NCBI RefSeq assembly: GCF_022539405.1
Contig: NZ_CP054394.1
Span: 560,501-624,500 of the forward strand
Length of the DNA: 64,000 nucleotides
DNA from: Natranaerofaba carboxydovora
GTDB taxonomy: Bacteria > Bacillota > Natranaerobiia > Natranaerobiales > Natranaerofabaceae
Direction of reading: 5' to 3'
The translations under genes were made by a program, and so were the position numbers. Positions 36,169 to 45,998 of this stretch are shown piece by piece (the first letter of the stretch is position 1; each line of letters begins with the position of its first letter). Below the pieces are notes generated by a model. The model made no database searches and was not told the DNA's origin. It saw only the letters and a program-made list of their open reading frames with translations.

Positions 36169-36393
36169 ATGAGCAACAATAATGATGCTGTAGAAAAAGA
36201 TAGTTTAAGAATATACGAATATAATATTAATGTTATATCTGAAAAATTAAACAACTGGTACGACAATTATGTTAGGAGGTATAAAGACATAAAAGGAAGC
36301 GATGTTTTGTTTGAATTGGTGTTTAATAGCGTTTATCATGCAGGTTTAAAAGTTAATGTAGACATAGATGAGATTGTAGATGATGTTTTTTAA
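36169..36393 (+). CDS. Small hypothetical protein (74 aa)
   Basis: Short charged helical protein that starts at ATG 36169 after GAAGGG. No motif recognised. Last gene of the group that begins at 33722; a hairpin repeat follows. Confidence 0.5.
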   Translation: MSNNNDAVEKDSLRIYEYNINVISEKLNNWYDNYVRRYKDIKGSDVLFELVFNSVYHAGLKVNVDIDEIVDDVF

Positions 36394-36472
36394 TGGTAGC
36401 TATTTTTTACCATTTCAGTTGAATACATATATTTTAAGTTTTCACGGGAGAAGGGTGTTCAAAGTATGGCCA

Positions 36473-36532
36473 AAAACTGCTCAGTTTGTGATCAAAAACT
36501 GAGCAGTTTTCATGGCCGAAACTGCTCAATTT
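36473..36532. repeat. Hairpin and third partial copy of AAAACTGCTCAGTTT
   Basis: AAAACTGCTCAGTTT (36473-36487) and its reverse complement (36496-36510) form a 15-bp hairpin with an 8-nt loop. A third related copy, GAAACTGCTCAATTT, lies at 36518-36532, and TGGCC precedes the first and third copies. It could be a weak bidirectional terminator or an insertion-element remnant. Confidence 0.55.
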
Positions 36533-36666
36533 ATTTTACCACTCACAGTTTATCAATGTAATTACTTTCTTACTCTTTTAGAAATTAAGAAGGAAAATAA
36601 AAATAATATATAGAAAAATTTTGCAAATTTAACATAAAAATTATAATTCTAAAGGAGGTTTGGTTA

Positions 36667-37494
36667 ATGAAGTATTTTTTACTAGGAGTAATTGCACTAA
36701 TAAATTGGTTTATAGTGTCGCTGGTTTTTTCACCTTTTACACAGTACTCTTTTATACTTTCTATTTTAGTAATGGCTGCGGTAGTAGGTGCTGCTTTATC
36801 TCCAGTAGGGGAAAGTATAGTTAGGGTTCTATACAGAGCCGAGGAATTACCTCAACATCAAAAGAACAGGATCGATTCTTTATGGAATGAGGTAAAAAAA
36901 GAATCAGAAATTAATCTAGAAGAGTTTAATGTTAAACCAGAATTTTTTATGTTAAATGACAACTTTGTTAATGCCTTTGCCCTAGGAAGTAATACTGTCA
37001 TTTTTACACGAGGTTTTTTGAGTGTCTCTACGGATGAAGAGTTCAAAGGAATTTTAGCTCATGAGTTAGGTCATTTAGTAAATCATGACACAAAAGTACT
37101 TCTTGCAGCTTTATTAATGAATATAATGGGACAGATTGGAACAACCATAATTGTATTTTTTACAAGTGCTATGGCCTTTGTTTCAAGTTTGTTTGGAGAA
37201 GAAGCAGGATGTTTTATTTCCATACCACTTGCTATTTTTAGTATATTATTGAATGTTCTATCATGGATAATTTATAATATTCTGGAATTATCTCTAAGAG
37301 CTGTTGGTAGACAAAACGAATTTTATGCGGATGAGTTTGCTAAAAAATGTGGACAGGGAAGAGGGCTTGCTAAATTTTTGCATCGAGTTAGCTCTATAGA
37401 AAGCGAAGCTGTTGAAAACAAAGAAACTTTAGCTTCAAGGTTATTAAATACACATCCGCCAATAGATGAAAGGTTAAATAAGCTTGGAGAATAG
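36667..37494 (+). CDS. M48-family membrane metalloprotease (HtpX-like)
   Basis: 275 residues, strong AAAGGAGG site. Two N-terminal membrane segments (~1-45) precede the zinc site AHELGHLVNHD (~131-141); two further hydrophobic segments (~150-205) follow; NEFYADEFA supplies the third ligand. The layout matches HtpX-type proteases that degrade damaged membrane proteins. No regulatory partner lies beside it. Whether it belongs to the defence island or is resident is unclear. Confidence 0.82.
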   Translation: MKYFLLGVIALINWFIVSLVFSPFTQYSFILSILVMAAVVGAALSPVGESIVRVLYRAEELPQHQKNRIDSLWNEVKKESEINLEEFNVKPEFFMLNDNFVNAFALGSNTVIFTRGFLSVSTDEEFKGILAHELGHLVNHDTKVLLAALLMNIMGQIGTTIIVFFTSAMAFVSSLFGEEAGCFISIPLAIFSILLNVLSWIIYNILELSLRAVGRQNEFYADEFAKKCGQGRGLAKFLHRVSSIESEAVENKETLASRLLNTHPPIDERLNKLGE

Positions 37495-37991
37495 TGAAGG
37501 CACAAAAAAAGTAAAATGTATTTTAATTCTTACATTAAAATAGGAAGTTTGTTTAAATATTTAAGCAGTAATAATAGAGGCTAACTTTTTGAGAAAAATT
37601 AGATCGGAAAAGGTAATTGATAGCGAACATAACATTAATGAAAGGGTGAGGTTAAACATTAGAAGGATAAGTTACAGAATTTATCAAAGTCTAGCTTATT
37701 ATTATTCCAGATGTTTAGCATTGTATATTTAAAATAATTTAATTCGACAATTTATGACAAAAATATAATCTATAATTTGGTAAAATAAATGTGTACTTTT
37801 CTATTATTACTCTATAATAAAATAGGATAATTAATGTGCAAAATTAATTTTATTGCTTTATTAGGAGGCAGTAGAATAGGTAAATGTGCAGCAAAAATAT
37901 AGGGATTATTAATCAAATAAATTGACTTTAAGATATTGAACAATATGATGAGTATGAAATAAGGTATAAATTTAGTGGCAGGAGGGGTGTT
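37495..37991. other. Intergenic region before the NERD-kinase operon
   Basis: AT-rich, 497 bp. It holds one TTCGACAA (37743-37750), a possible Spo0A-type box, and one small open frame described separately. The promoter of the four-gene operon should lie here, but I see no clear -35/-10 pair. Confidence 0.35.
37589..37732 (+). CDS. Possible small basic protein (47 aa)
   Basis: TTG start 37589 with AGAGG eight bases upstream; the product is rich in Arg, Ile and Tyr (NIRRISYRIYQSLAYYY). There are no homologues I recognise. It could be a chance frame. Confidence 0.25.
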   Translation: MRKIRSEKVIDSEHNINERVRLNIRRISYRIYQSLAYYYSRCLALYI

Positions 37992-39455
37992 ATGAGGTCG
38001 AAAATTCTTTATCACAGTGATGTCGAAGACCATGAAAAAGAGGGGATCAAAGCCCTTGAAAAAGAGCTTCCCCCTGAAAATTTCATACTCCTTGTGGGGA
38101 CTTATGTTAATGTCCGTGACTCTGATGACAGGGAAATAGACGCAACGTTAATATGCCCAAGAGGAGTTTTTGTAATAGAATTAAAACACTGGGTAGGCCG
38201 GATAAAAGAAAATATTACCACAAACAACTATCAGCTAACTCAGATAAGGCCAGATAATAGCAAAGAAGTACACCCAAACCCATTTAAAAAAGCTTCAGAG
38301 CAAAGAAAAACCGTTGCAGGAGACATAAAAAAAAGACTTAGAGAATCAAAACTCAACTCACAAAAAGCAAAAACAATCTCTAAAAAGCTAAACTGGAACG
38401 GCGGGGTTAAAGGTGCTGTTTTCTTTACCAACAAAAACTTCAGCTTCAATATTGAAAATCCCCGGGAAATTGCCCCCATCCTTTATCTACGCCCGGGAAA
38501 TACAAGTTTTCTCTGGGAGAAAAAGTTTACCCAGGACGTCTTTAACGAAGAAGAAATCCAGGCTATTATCGATCTCTACCCCGGGGGCGAAGAAGCCGGG
38601 GAAGATGTTAGAGAACACTTCGAACTGGGAGAAATGGTTGGCGACTATAAAATTGAAGAGATCATTTACGGTAAGGAAGAAGACGAAGACCCCAAATACC
38701 AGAAAAACAGCTACTTTATCTACAAGGCTTACAATGAGCTTTTAAACAAACACTACTTCTTAAAAGCCGTAAGAATAGACCCCGGTGCAAAAGAAGATGC
38801 TCAAAAGACAATTGAAGAGATAGGAAAAAGAGACTTAAGAGCAAAAGGTGTCCTTAAAGATAACCCTTATGTTCTTATGTCAAGTGTACCACCTGACAGG
38901 TACGGACTTCATATCATAAGCGTAACAGACTGGGTAGACCACATATCGTTAGACGAGAAAATGAAGCTGGGCATTAGTTTTGAAGAAAAAAAAGAAATTA
39001 TCAAAACATTAATTAATGCCTTAGAAAGTATCCACGAAAAAAATGTCTACCATAGGGACTTAAACCCAAAAAACATAATCATCACAACTGAAGGCGAGCT
39101 AAAAATCCTAAACTTTGACTTTGCCAAGTTAATCGGCTACGGCACAGTCTGGGACGGAATCGTAGAAAAAGCTACCAGGTACAGGGCTAACGAAGTTATA
39201 ATGCCCCAGGACAAATCCAAAGTAGATTATAGAACCGACTATTATTCTTTGGGTGCAATTGTTTATGAACTAATAACTGAGAAAAAAATCTTTGAAAAAT
39301 ACAGCGAAAAGGTAACCAACTATTACGACAAAGAAACCCTAAATGCCAAATGCGATTCCAAAAAGCTCTACAACGCCGTTAACCTACTTCTTCATGGAGA
39401 ACCCGAGAAAAGAATAGACGGCCTTTCCAAGCTAAAGAGGTGGGCAGGTTGTTAG
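37992..39455 (+). CDS. NERD-domain Ser/Thr protein kinase
   Basis: 487 residues, ATG 37992 behind GGAGGGGTG. The N-terminal NERD nuclease-related domain shows REIDATLICPRGVFVIELKHW (~38-58). The kinase domain (~205-480) has YFLKAVRI (ATP lysine), HRDLNPKNIII (~353, catalytic loop) and LNFDFAK in place of DFG. NERD-kinase fusions resemble PglW of the Pgl/BREX-2 defence group. The other Pgl genes are absent. It overlaps the next kinase gene. Base composition is more GC-rich than its neighbours. Confidence 0.8.
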   Translation: MRSKILYHSDVEDHEKEGIKALEKELPPENFILLVGTYVNVRDSDDREIDATLICPRGVFVIELKHWVGRIKENITTNNYQLTQIRPDNSKEVHPNPFKKASEQRKTVAGDIKKRLRESKLNSQKAKTISKKLNWNGGVKGAVFFTNKNFSFNIENPREIAPILYLRPGNTSFLWEKKFTQDVFNEEEIQAIIDLYPGGEEAGEDVREHFELGEMVGDYKIEEIIYGKEEDEDPKYQKNSYFIYKAYNELLNKHYFLKAVRIDPGAKEDAQKTIEEIGKRDLRAKGVLKDNPYVLMSSVPPDRYGLHIISVTDWVDHISLDEKMKLGISFEEKKEIIKTLINALESIHEKNVYHRDLNPKNIIITTEGELKILNFDFAKLIGYGTVWDGIVEKATRYRANEVIMPQDKSKVDYRTDYYSLGAIVYELITEKKIFEKYSEKVTNYYDKETLNAKCDSKKLYNAVNLLLHGEPEKRIDGLSKLKRWAGC

Positions 39456-40330
39456 AAGAAAAATATAACCTCCACGATACTATCCTTGAAAAAGATATCG
39501 AAGCCAATTTTTACACCAGGGTCTACAACGCAACTTCAAAAGACTCAAGGAAAGAGGTCATCATAAAATATAACAAAGTCTTTCCCACAGGGGACAAAGA
39601 AAGAGACAACGACAAGCTAACGGGCCTTACCACCATAACAAACCAGCTAAGACAAGAGCCCCTAATACTAAAGGTCCTAAAAGAAAGTAACTACATCGTC
39701 GACCTTATAGAAAGCCATGAAGACTTTCTAAAAAATAACGAGATGTGGATGGTGCTAGAAAAAGCCCCCGGAAATAGCATAGGGGAAATAATAAAAGAAG
39801 AAAGCACCTTCTCAAGGACAACTTTTTATTCTCTCCTCTATCACTTAGTAGAGGCTCTGTCCTATATCCATAGAATGGGTGTCATACACAGGGACCTGTC
39901 CCCTAACAATATATTTGTCACTATTAATCATAAAGCTGTAGTCACAAACCTAAAAATTATAGACTTTGGCCTTTCTTATTATAGCAAGAAAAGAAACTTC
40001 GGCATCAGGCACAGAAACGCGCTAACCTATTACTTCGCCCCACCGGAAGCAGCAAAGCTAATCCATAAAAAAATCACTCCAGCCTATGACCTGTTTTCAG
40101 TAGGAGCGGTGCTGTATTTCGTCCTTACAAGCAGCTACCCCTACCCCTCGCCTATTTTTACAAACAAAGATCTTGAACACAGCCTAAAACCAATAGAAAG
40201 AGAAGACATATCCCCAAAGATAAAAGCTTTTATCTATAAATGCCTTAAATACGAGCCAAAAGAAAGGCCTGGCTCAATAGTAGATATTAAAGGCGAAGTC
40301 TTTAAAAGAACGGGGTGGTTAAATGTCTGA
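39449..40330 (+). CDS. Ser/Thr protein kinase
   Basis: About 293 residues. TTG 39449 fits AGAGG eight bases upstream; a GTG at 39440 is the alternative. Kinase motifs: EVIIKYNK (lysine), VIHRDLSPNNIFV (~149), KIIDFGLSYY, and APPEAAK resembling the APE motif. No transmembrane or sensor domain. With the preceding NERD-kinase it could form a phosphorylation relay. It overlaps both neighbours. Confidence 0.8.
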   Translation: MLEEKYNLHDTILEKDIEANFYTRVYNATSKDSRKEVIIKYNKVFPTGDKERDNDKLTGLTTITNQLRQEPLILKVLKESNYIVDLIESHEDFLKNNEMWMVLEKAPGNSIGEIIKEESTFSRTTFYSLLYHLVEALSYIHRMGVIHRDLSPNNIFVTINHKAVVTNLKIIDFGLSYYSKKRNFGIRHRNALTYYFAPPEAAKLIHKKITPAYDLFSVGAVLYFVLTSSYPYPSPIFTNKDLEHSLKPIEREDISPKIKAFIYKCLKYEPKERPGSIVDIKGEVFKRTGWLNV

Positions 40331-43300
40331 AGCTGGATCAAAAACAAAAACTAATGTGGAAAATATTCAGGGCGATCTCTTTGATGAGAGAACCCTGCTT
40401 GTAAAACGTCCTATTACCTTCTATGTCATCTCAAGAATTGAAAAAGATGAAAGGGAAGATATAATCGCCTTCTTTAAAGAGGCCCAGAGGGCAAACTGGG
40501 TCTGGGTAGATATTAATTACAAGCAGGACAAAGACGAGTACAGATACTATTTTCACACAGAAACTAAAAAAGTCACAGCCGTCCACGTGGACTCAAAAGA
40601 ACACGGTAACTCATACTTTAAAGTAATCGGCCTTAACGAAAAAACAGCAGATGACAGGTTAAACTCTGTTAAATTCGGGGTTAAGCTTCACCTCCAAAAT
40701 AATTTTAAAATAGTAACGGGCGAGCACTGGAAGATACCTAAAAACAGAAACAGCCTCATAATCGCCGAAGAAACCAAAAAGATCACAGCTACCATCAAGG
40801 GTGAAATCTACACCGAATTTAAAAAAGAACAGCAGCATGAACGAGAAGAGATGCAAAAAAGACTTACCTGGGGAGAAAAGCTAAAAGATATTATAAACTT
40901 CCAAAAAGATTTTGAAGCCCAAAATGTAAAGACTAAATATTTTACCTACAAAGGCTTTGAACCTGTCTCTAAAGCCAAGATCAAAGGTGTAGAGTACAGG
41001 TTCAATATAGACAAAGAAAACAGCACCAACATGGGCGATGACCTAAAAGATGTAGAGCTAATAGTCTCTGATACAGCCGAGTTTGAAGCAGAAGCTAAAC
41101 CCGTTGGCCTTGTTACAGACTTCTGTGATAAAGAAGGCTATATCAACTTAAGCTTTCAGTCCACCGTAGATTATGGAAAGTTCCCTAAAGCAGGTATCTT
41201 AAAGTTCGTCCACAAAGACGTCACCTACGAAATCCAGGAACAGGCAGTGGACGATCTCATAACCCAGAAGGCAAAAAACAAAAACCTTTTGGATATTTTG
41301 ATAAACGGAAATTTCAGGCCCGTTCCAGATACCCCCTACGAGGAAATAGAGGGCCTTGTAGACTCTCAAGAGAAGGCCATAAACTACGCCCTAAACTGTG
41401 AAGACTTTTTCCTTGTCCAGGGTCCGCCCGGTACAGGAAAGACAAGTATTATCGTAAAGATGATTGAAAGGTTTATAAATAGAGGCGAAAAAGTCCTCGT
41501 AAGCTCCAAAAATAACCTCGCGGTGGATAATGTCCTTGAAAAATGCAGTAAGAAGAACTACCTGGCTGTTCGCCTTGGAAGGGAAGAAAGGGTAAAGCTA
41601 GAATCCGTAAAACCCCTCTTAATAGATAATGCGGCAATAGAGCTCCAAAATAAAATCTTGAAAAACTGCAGCCAAAATGAAATGGAGCTTCTTAACGACT
41701 TAGAAAAACAAGAAAAATATATTGCTACCTTAAACGAACTAGAAAACGACCTAAAAGATTACTTTGAGAAAAAAGATGAAAAAGGTATGCTAGACAAAAT
41801 TCTTAATAAAAGAATAAGATGGGCAAAATTAAAAAACTACCATCACTACATTTCTCTATGGTTTACAAGGCTTATAACAAAGATAACTAAAAACAAAGAG
41901 GCCCTAGAAGAAAAAGAAGAAAGCTACAACAAAAGAATCGAATCAGCCTTAGATAAAGATGATAAATACAATGAAACAAAAAGCGGCTGGGACGAGATAA
42001 AAGGACAGATAAGCTTTTATGAACTCTCCTTTGATGAAAAGCTCTCCCCATTCGAGGGATTTAAAGAGCTTGACTACAAAAATATAACCGAAGAAGAATT
42101 TTATGAGCTCTTACAAAAAGAAAAAGAGCTAAAAGAAAACTATCAAAACAAAGAAAACATCCTAAAGGACTGGATAGACAGCTTACAAAAAAGACAGGAA
42201 TCCCTTTACCCCTTACTTCTAAGCTCTGTAAAGATAGTCGGGGCAACCTGTATCGGGATTGAAACAAGAAGGGATTTCAAAGACGTAGACTTTGACGTTG
42301 CCATCATAGACGAAGCAGGCCAGATAACTATCTTTGATATCCTTGTCCCCATGGCAAGGGCAAAGAAAGTCATTTTAATAGGCGATCATATGCAGCTTCC
42401 CCCTGTACCAGATAATGACCTGATAAAAGAACTAAAAAGGATAAAGAGTTTGGAAGAGTTCGACGAAGAAGATTTTTATGATGATGACGAGGATGGAGAG
42501 CTTGAAGAGGAATCCGAAGGAAAAAAAGAAGCAGCTGCCACCACAGAGGATAATAATTTACAATCTCTAGTAGATGACTATGAAAAGATGTTTAAAACAA
42601 GTTTATTCGAGCTCTTATATTACCAGGCCCCGGAAAACAACAAAGAAATGCTTGATAACCAGTTCAGGATGCACCCGAAAATTGCAGAGTTTATTTCAAA
42701 TGAGTTTTACGAAGGAAAATACCAGACCGGCTTAAAAGCAGAAGAAAGGGAGCTAGAAGTTTCTGTTTTTAATTGTCCCTTGTATTTCTTTGACACTGTA
42801 AACATGCGTGGCAAGCATGAAAAAACAGAGATACATAAAGAAGGCCATGAAGTCCGCTACAACCCAAAAGAAGGAGAGATAGTAGCAAAAATCTTGCTAG
42901 AGCTCCTTGTAGAAGGAGAAAAGATAAACCCCTATATACTGCAAGAAGGAGACGAAGATAACGAAGAAATAAAAGAAAAGCTCGTTGTCCCGGAAAATAT
43001 CGGTATAATAACACCCTACAAACGCCAGAAAGAAACTATCATACATATCGTTAAGAAAAAGCTAAATGAATGCTACCAGGACAGGCACCAGGTGGAGCAA
43101 ATCATGGAAGAGCTTGAAATTGATAGCGTGGATTCTTTCCAGGGTAGAGATAAGACCATTATCCTTTACAGCTTTACAAGGAGTAACAAAAAAGGAATCA
43201 TAGGATTTCTTAAAGAACTAAGAAGGCTTAATGTGGCCATGACAAGGGCTAAATATATGCTGATGTTAATAGGTGACTCTTCAACCCTTTGTAACACACC

Positions 43301-43472
43301 TTTAGAAAGACCGAGAAGATGCTTTCAAAACCTGATTGATTATGTCAAAAAAGAAGGAATATACAGCCCCTTTGAAGAGTTTGAGACAAAGCTTATGACC
43401 GGCGGTGGAACAAGCGATGAAACCAGCTGTAGAACCGGTAGTGGAACCGGCAGTGGAGGTGAAAGGGCTTGA
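40323..43472 (+). CDS. Upf1/DNA2-like superfamily 1 helicase
   Basis: 1049 residues. Helicase motifs: LVQGPPGTGKTSII (~364), SSKNNLAVDNVL (Ia), VAIIDEAGQI (II), LIGDHMQLPP (III), LDNQFRMHP (IV), DSVDSFQGRDKTII (V), LNVAMTRAKYML (VI). The N-terminal ~330 residues may bind nucleic acid; a coiled region separates motifs Ia and II. Helicases of this COG1112-like type occur with kinases in the Mokosh defence system, but no phospholipase-D nuclease motif is seen here. It is coupled by overlap to both neighbours. The C-terminus ends in a low-complexity Gly/Thr/Ser tail. Confidence 0.83.
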   Translation: MSEAGSKTKTNVENIQGDLFDERTLLVKRPITFYVISRIEKDEREDIIAFFKEAQRANWVWVDINYKQDKDEYRYYFHTETKKVTAVHVDSKEHGNSYFKVIGLNEKTADDRLNSVKFGVKLHLQNNFKIVTGEHWKIPKNRNSLIIAEETKKITATIKGEIYTEFKKEQQHEREEMQKRLTWGEKLKDIINFQKDFEAQNVKTKYFTYKGFEPVSKAKIKGVEYRFNIDKENSTNMGDDLKDVELIVSDTAEFEAEAKPVGLVTDFCDKEGYINLSFQSTVDYGKFPKAGILKFVHKDVTYEIQEQAVDDLITQKAKNKNLLDILINGNFRPVPDTPYEEIEGLVDSQEKAINYALNCEDFFLVQGPPGTGKTSIIVKMIERFINRGEKVLVSSKNNLAVDNVLEKCSKKNYLAVRLGREERVKLESVKPLLIDNAAIELQNKILKNCSQNEMELLNDLEKQEKYIATLNELENDLKDYFEKKDEKGMLDKILNKRIRWAKLKNYHHYISLWFTRLITKITKNKEALEEKEESYNKRIESALDKDDKYNETKSGWDEIKGQISFYELSFDEKLSPFEGFKELDYKNITEEEFYELLQKEKELKENYQNKENILKDWIDSLQKRQESLYPLLLSSVKIVGATCIGIETRRDFKDVDFDVAIIDEAGQITIFDILVPMARAKKVILIGDHMQLPPVPDNDLIKELKRIKSLEEFDEEDFYDDDEDGELEEESEGKKEAAATTEDNNLQSLVDDYEKMFKTSLFELLYYQAPENNKEMLDNQFRMHPKIAEFISNEFYEGKYQTGLKAEERELEVSVFNCPLYFFDTVNMRGKHEKTEIHKEGHEVRYNPKEGEIVAKILLELLVEGEKINPYILQEGDEDNEEIKEKLVVPENIGIITPYKRQKETIIHIVKKKLNECYQDRHQVEQIMEELEIDSVDSFQGRDKTIILYSFTRSNKKGIIGFLKELRRLNVAMTRAKYMLMLIGDSSTLCNTPLERPRRCFQNLIDYVKKEGIYSPFEEFETKLMTGGGTSDETSCRTGSGTGSGGERA

Positions 43473-44749
43473 AACTTCGACCCCATATATTTTTAAACAG
43501 CAGAATAGACGTTAATAAAGAAGATATAAGAAGGTTTTTGCAGGTCTATTATCCCATTTACAGCCTGCCAATAGCCTTTACAGAAAGAAGCTCCGAACCC
43601 TATGAAGAACTAGAAAAAAACATCTCAAGGCTCCTTGAAAAAACCGAGTTAAAAAAAAGAGAAGAGGTCTATGAAATACTAGGCATCTCCCATGCAAAAG
43701 AGATCGGAGACAAAGTAGTAGATTATCTTATCTCCATAAGCCATATAGAAGAGACAGAAGACGGCCTTTATCTAAAAGATTTAGGCCGCTCTTCCCTTGA
43801 AGAAAATTACAAGATAAAAGAAGAGCACAGCGAAAGGCTTATGTACTTTGATGCCCTTTCACTAAAACCTTTGCCAAGTAAGTACTACAAATCAAAAAAT
43901 ATAGAATTACTCTCCTCGGGCAAAGTCCAGAGTCTAAAAAAGGCCAATATCATAGACAGCTGGAGAGACTTCAGCCAAAAAGAGCTGCAAAAAATACTTG
44001 ATTACAAAAAAGAAGAAAGAAGAGACCATAATATTCCAGGCGAAACTGTAAACTTAAGGCTAAGTGAAAAGCTCTTTGAAAAAGCCCTTGATAAAACATC
44101 TATCCCAAAAGGGGTTATCTATTACCTACCCCTCTATCTAGTCGCAGCAGAAGATAAAGAAACCTTTAAACTTAATTTTAGAGCAAAAGATTACGCTTCC
44201 CTAAATATATATGCTTACAACGGCACTTCTGGCAAAAAGTGTGAGTTTTTTACAAGTTGTATCCGGGAAAACTCACAGCAGCTTGAGTATATCCTAAAAC
44301 CCCTTTTAGAAAATTTTGACCCACTTGTAGATGAAAATCTTAAAATTTGGGGAAAGCAGCTTGCAGAATTTTATGACGAAGAACTTCTAAACCAGGAGGA
44401 CTGGCTTAAAGAAAAAAAGATAGGTGTAAATAACTTCGACAACAACCCGGAGCTAAATATAGACGAAGATGATGTAGCAAAGTTGATAGAAACAAATAAC
44501 GACAGGGCCATAAAAGACATCGCCCACCAAAACATCATCCCCTTGAAGGATAGAAATTACCACGGGCTTTTTGTAAAGCTAAAAGAGACAGATAAAGCTA
44601 AGGAAAGAGCTATAAACCATGTACTTAGAGAAAAAGAAAACTCCCTTGTAGCCAAAAGTTACAGTCAGCAAAAGATAGATGATGAAGTGGAAAAACTTGA
44701 AAAAAGGTTATACAATATTCAGGAAAACAAAAGCGAAGCAAAAAGTTAA
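43469..44749 (+). CDS. Unknown protein of the kinase-helicase operon
   Basis: 426 residues from TTG 43469 with GGAGGTGAAAGG upstream, overlapping the helicase stop by 4 bp. Function is not recognised. Residues ~60-110 look like a winged-helix-type fold (VVDYLISISHIEETEDGLYLKDLG); the C-terminus is a charged coiled coil. The tight overlap says it is a subunit of the same system. Confidence 0.6.
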   Translation: MKLRPHIFLNSRIDVNKEDIRRFLQVYYPIYSLPIAFTERSSEPYEELEKNISRLLEKTELKKREEVYEILGISHAKEIGDKVVDYLISISHIEETEDGLYLKDLGRSSLEENYKIKEEHSERLMYFDALSLKPLPSKYYKSKNIELLSSGKVQSLKKANIIDSWRDFSQKELQKILDYKKEERRDHNIPGETVNLRLSEKLFEKALDKTSIPKGVIYYLPLYLVAAEDKETFKLNFRAKDYASLNIYAYNGTSGKKCEFFTSCIRENSQQLEYILKPLLENFDPLVDENLKIWGKQLAEFYDEELLNQEDWLKEKKIGVNNFDNNPELNIDEDDVAKLIETNNDRAIKDIAHQNIIPLKDRNYHGLFVKLKETDKAKERAINHVLREKENSLVAKSYSQQKIDDEVEKLEKRLYNIQENKSEAKS

Positions 44750-45998
44750 TTTGAAGATTTTGTATTGTCATAGACCCTTCAAGACCAAATAAGCTTTGGA
44801 AAGAAAAATCAAAATTAAAAGAAACAGCAAAAAAATAAAAAAAGGTTAAATACTTAAAACCCCCTTCCGAAAGCAAAGCTTGTCTAGTCTATAAAATGTT
44901 TTTGAATAAATATAATGAGAGTAATAATGGTCCCCCAAAAAAATTTGCATTTAGCGAAACTACAACAACCATAGAATAAAGTTTGAATTTATGAACGTAC
45001 ACGTTATATTTTAGGATGTATACCGTAAATGTTCATATAATTCAATCAGAAGTGTATTTGCATTGACTTCTAGATTAACACAAATTATAACGCCTGATAA
45101 GGTTTTTCATTTACATTTTATGATTACTGCGACCTGAGCGGTATCTATTCTTTAAGACTGTTACCGCTTAAATAATTTAACTCAAATCAACAACGAACTA
45201 TTATTACAGGCGTTTTATTTCTTTAGATTTTTTTTACTTCATCCTCTAGGTTCCAGTAATAAGTCTTTTTTTAATTAATTGATAACACAAGAAGTCTCTA
45301 ATATCTTTAATTGTCAGATATGTTGCAGGTTTATTAAAGTATTTTGAAAGCTAGTGGTCATAAATATAGTAACTCTTTTGTGTTTTTGCTAAGACCTCTA
45401 AGACTTGCTTCAAATTGAAGCTTTTGTAGTACTTATTCTTTGGTCATTTTATAAATCAGCTCCTTAGTTTATTTTGTGCAATAAAGCACTCTATGCACAT
45501 TATATAAGAGCGCTGGCTTAAAAAAGGCATTATTTAACAGCAAAAGCTAGACTAAATAAAATGGAAAAATTACAGGTGATTGTTTACCACTGCGAAGCAG
45601 TTTCGTACTATCTGATTTATGTTTCTTAAAAAATAGCAGTTCTCTTATTTTCATTTGATAAAGAGAATTGCTATTTTTTCAAACAATTAACCATGTGATT
45701 ATTTTGTGATTCAGCTTGTAATTTTTAAATTTCAACTTCAAAATCAAACTTCTTATACTTTATATGCAGGGGTGTATTTTAAATTCTTAAAAGTTTCTAC
45801 AAGACCATTGACCCCCATCCAAGCAAGAGTGAAATGAGATATAGATTATATATGATTTGATAAAGATAAATACTTATAATCTATTTATATTCTTAAAGCC
45901 TCTTAAAAGCTGAGCTTTTAGTTCGACAAAAAATTACATGTTTCATCAAAGGACAAACTCGTTTCCTGGGAGAAGTAAGGAATAGGGGGGGTGAGGAT
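44750..45998. other. 1.25-kb non-coding stretch
   Basis: I see no credible gene. It contains the hairpin-plus-tail repeat (45628-45766), one TTCGACAAA box (45922-45930) and several AT-rich inverted repeats. Its low coding potential at the right end of the island suggests decayed mobile DNA. Confidence 0.5.
45628..45766 (+). repeat. Dispersed hairpin-plus-tail repeat, copy A
   Basis: A 19-bp near-perfect hairpin (45628-45646 / 45661-45679, ending in six T) is followed by a tail containing CCATGTGATT, GTGATTCAGCTTGTAATTT and TTCAACTTCAAAATCAAAC. The same order of hairpin and tail appears reversed at 49719-49856; the tail alone appears at 51515-51596 and 55983-56064. The hairpin could also act as a terminator. 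Confidence 0.65.

Noticed and set aside
37992-44749. Full BREX/Pgl system
   Set aside because: Only a PglW-like NERD-kinase is present; PglX, PglY and PglZ are not found in the window.
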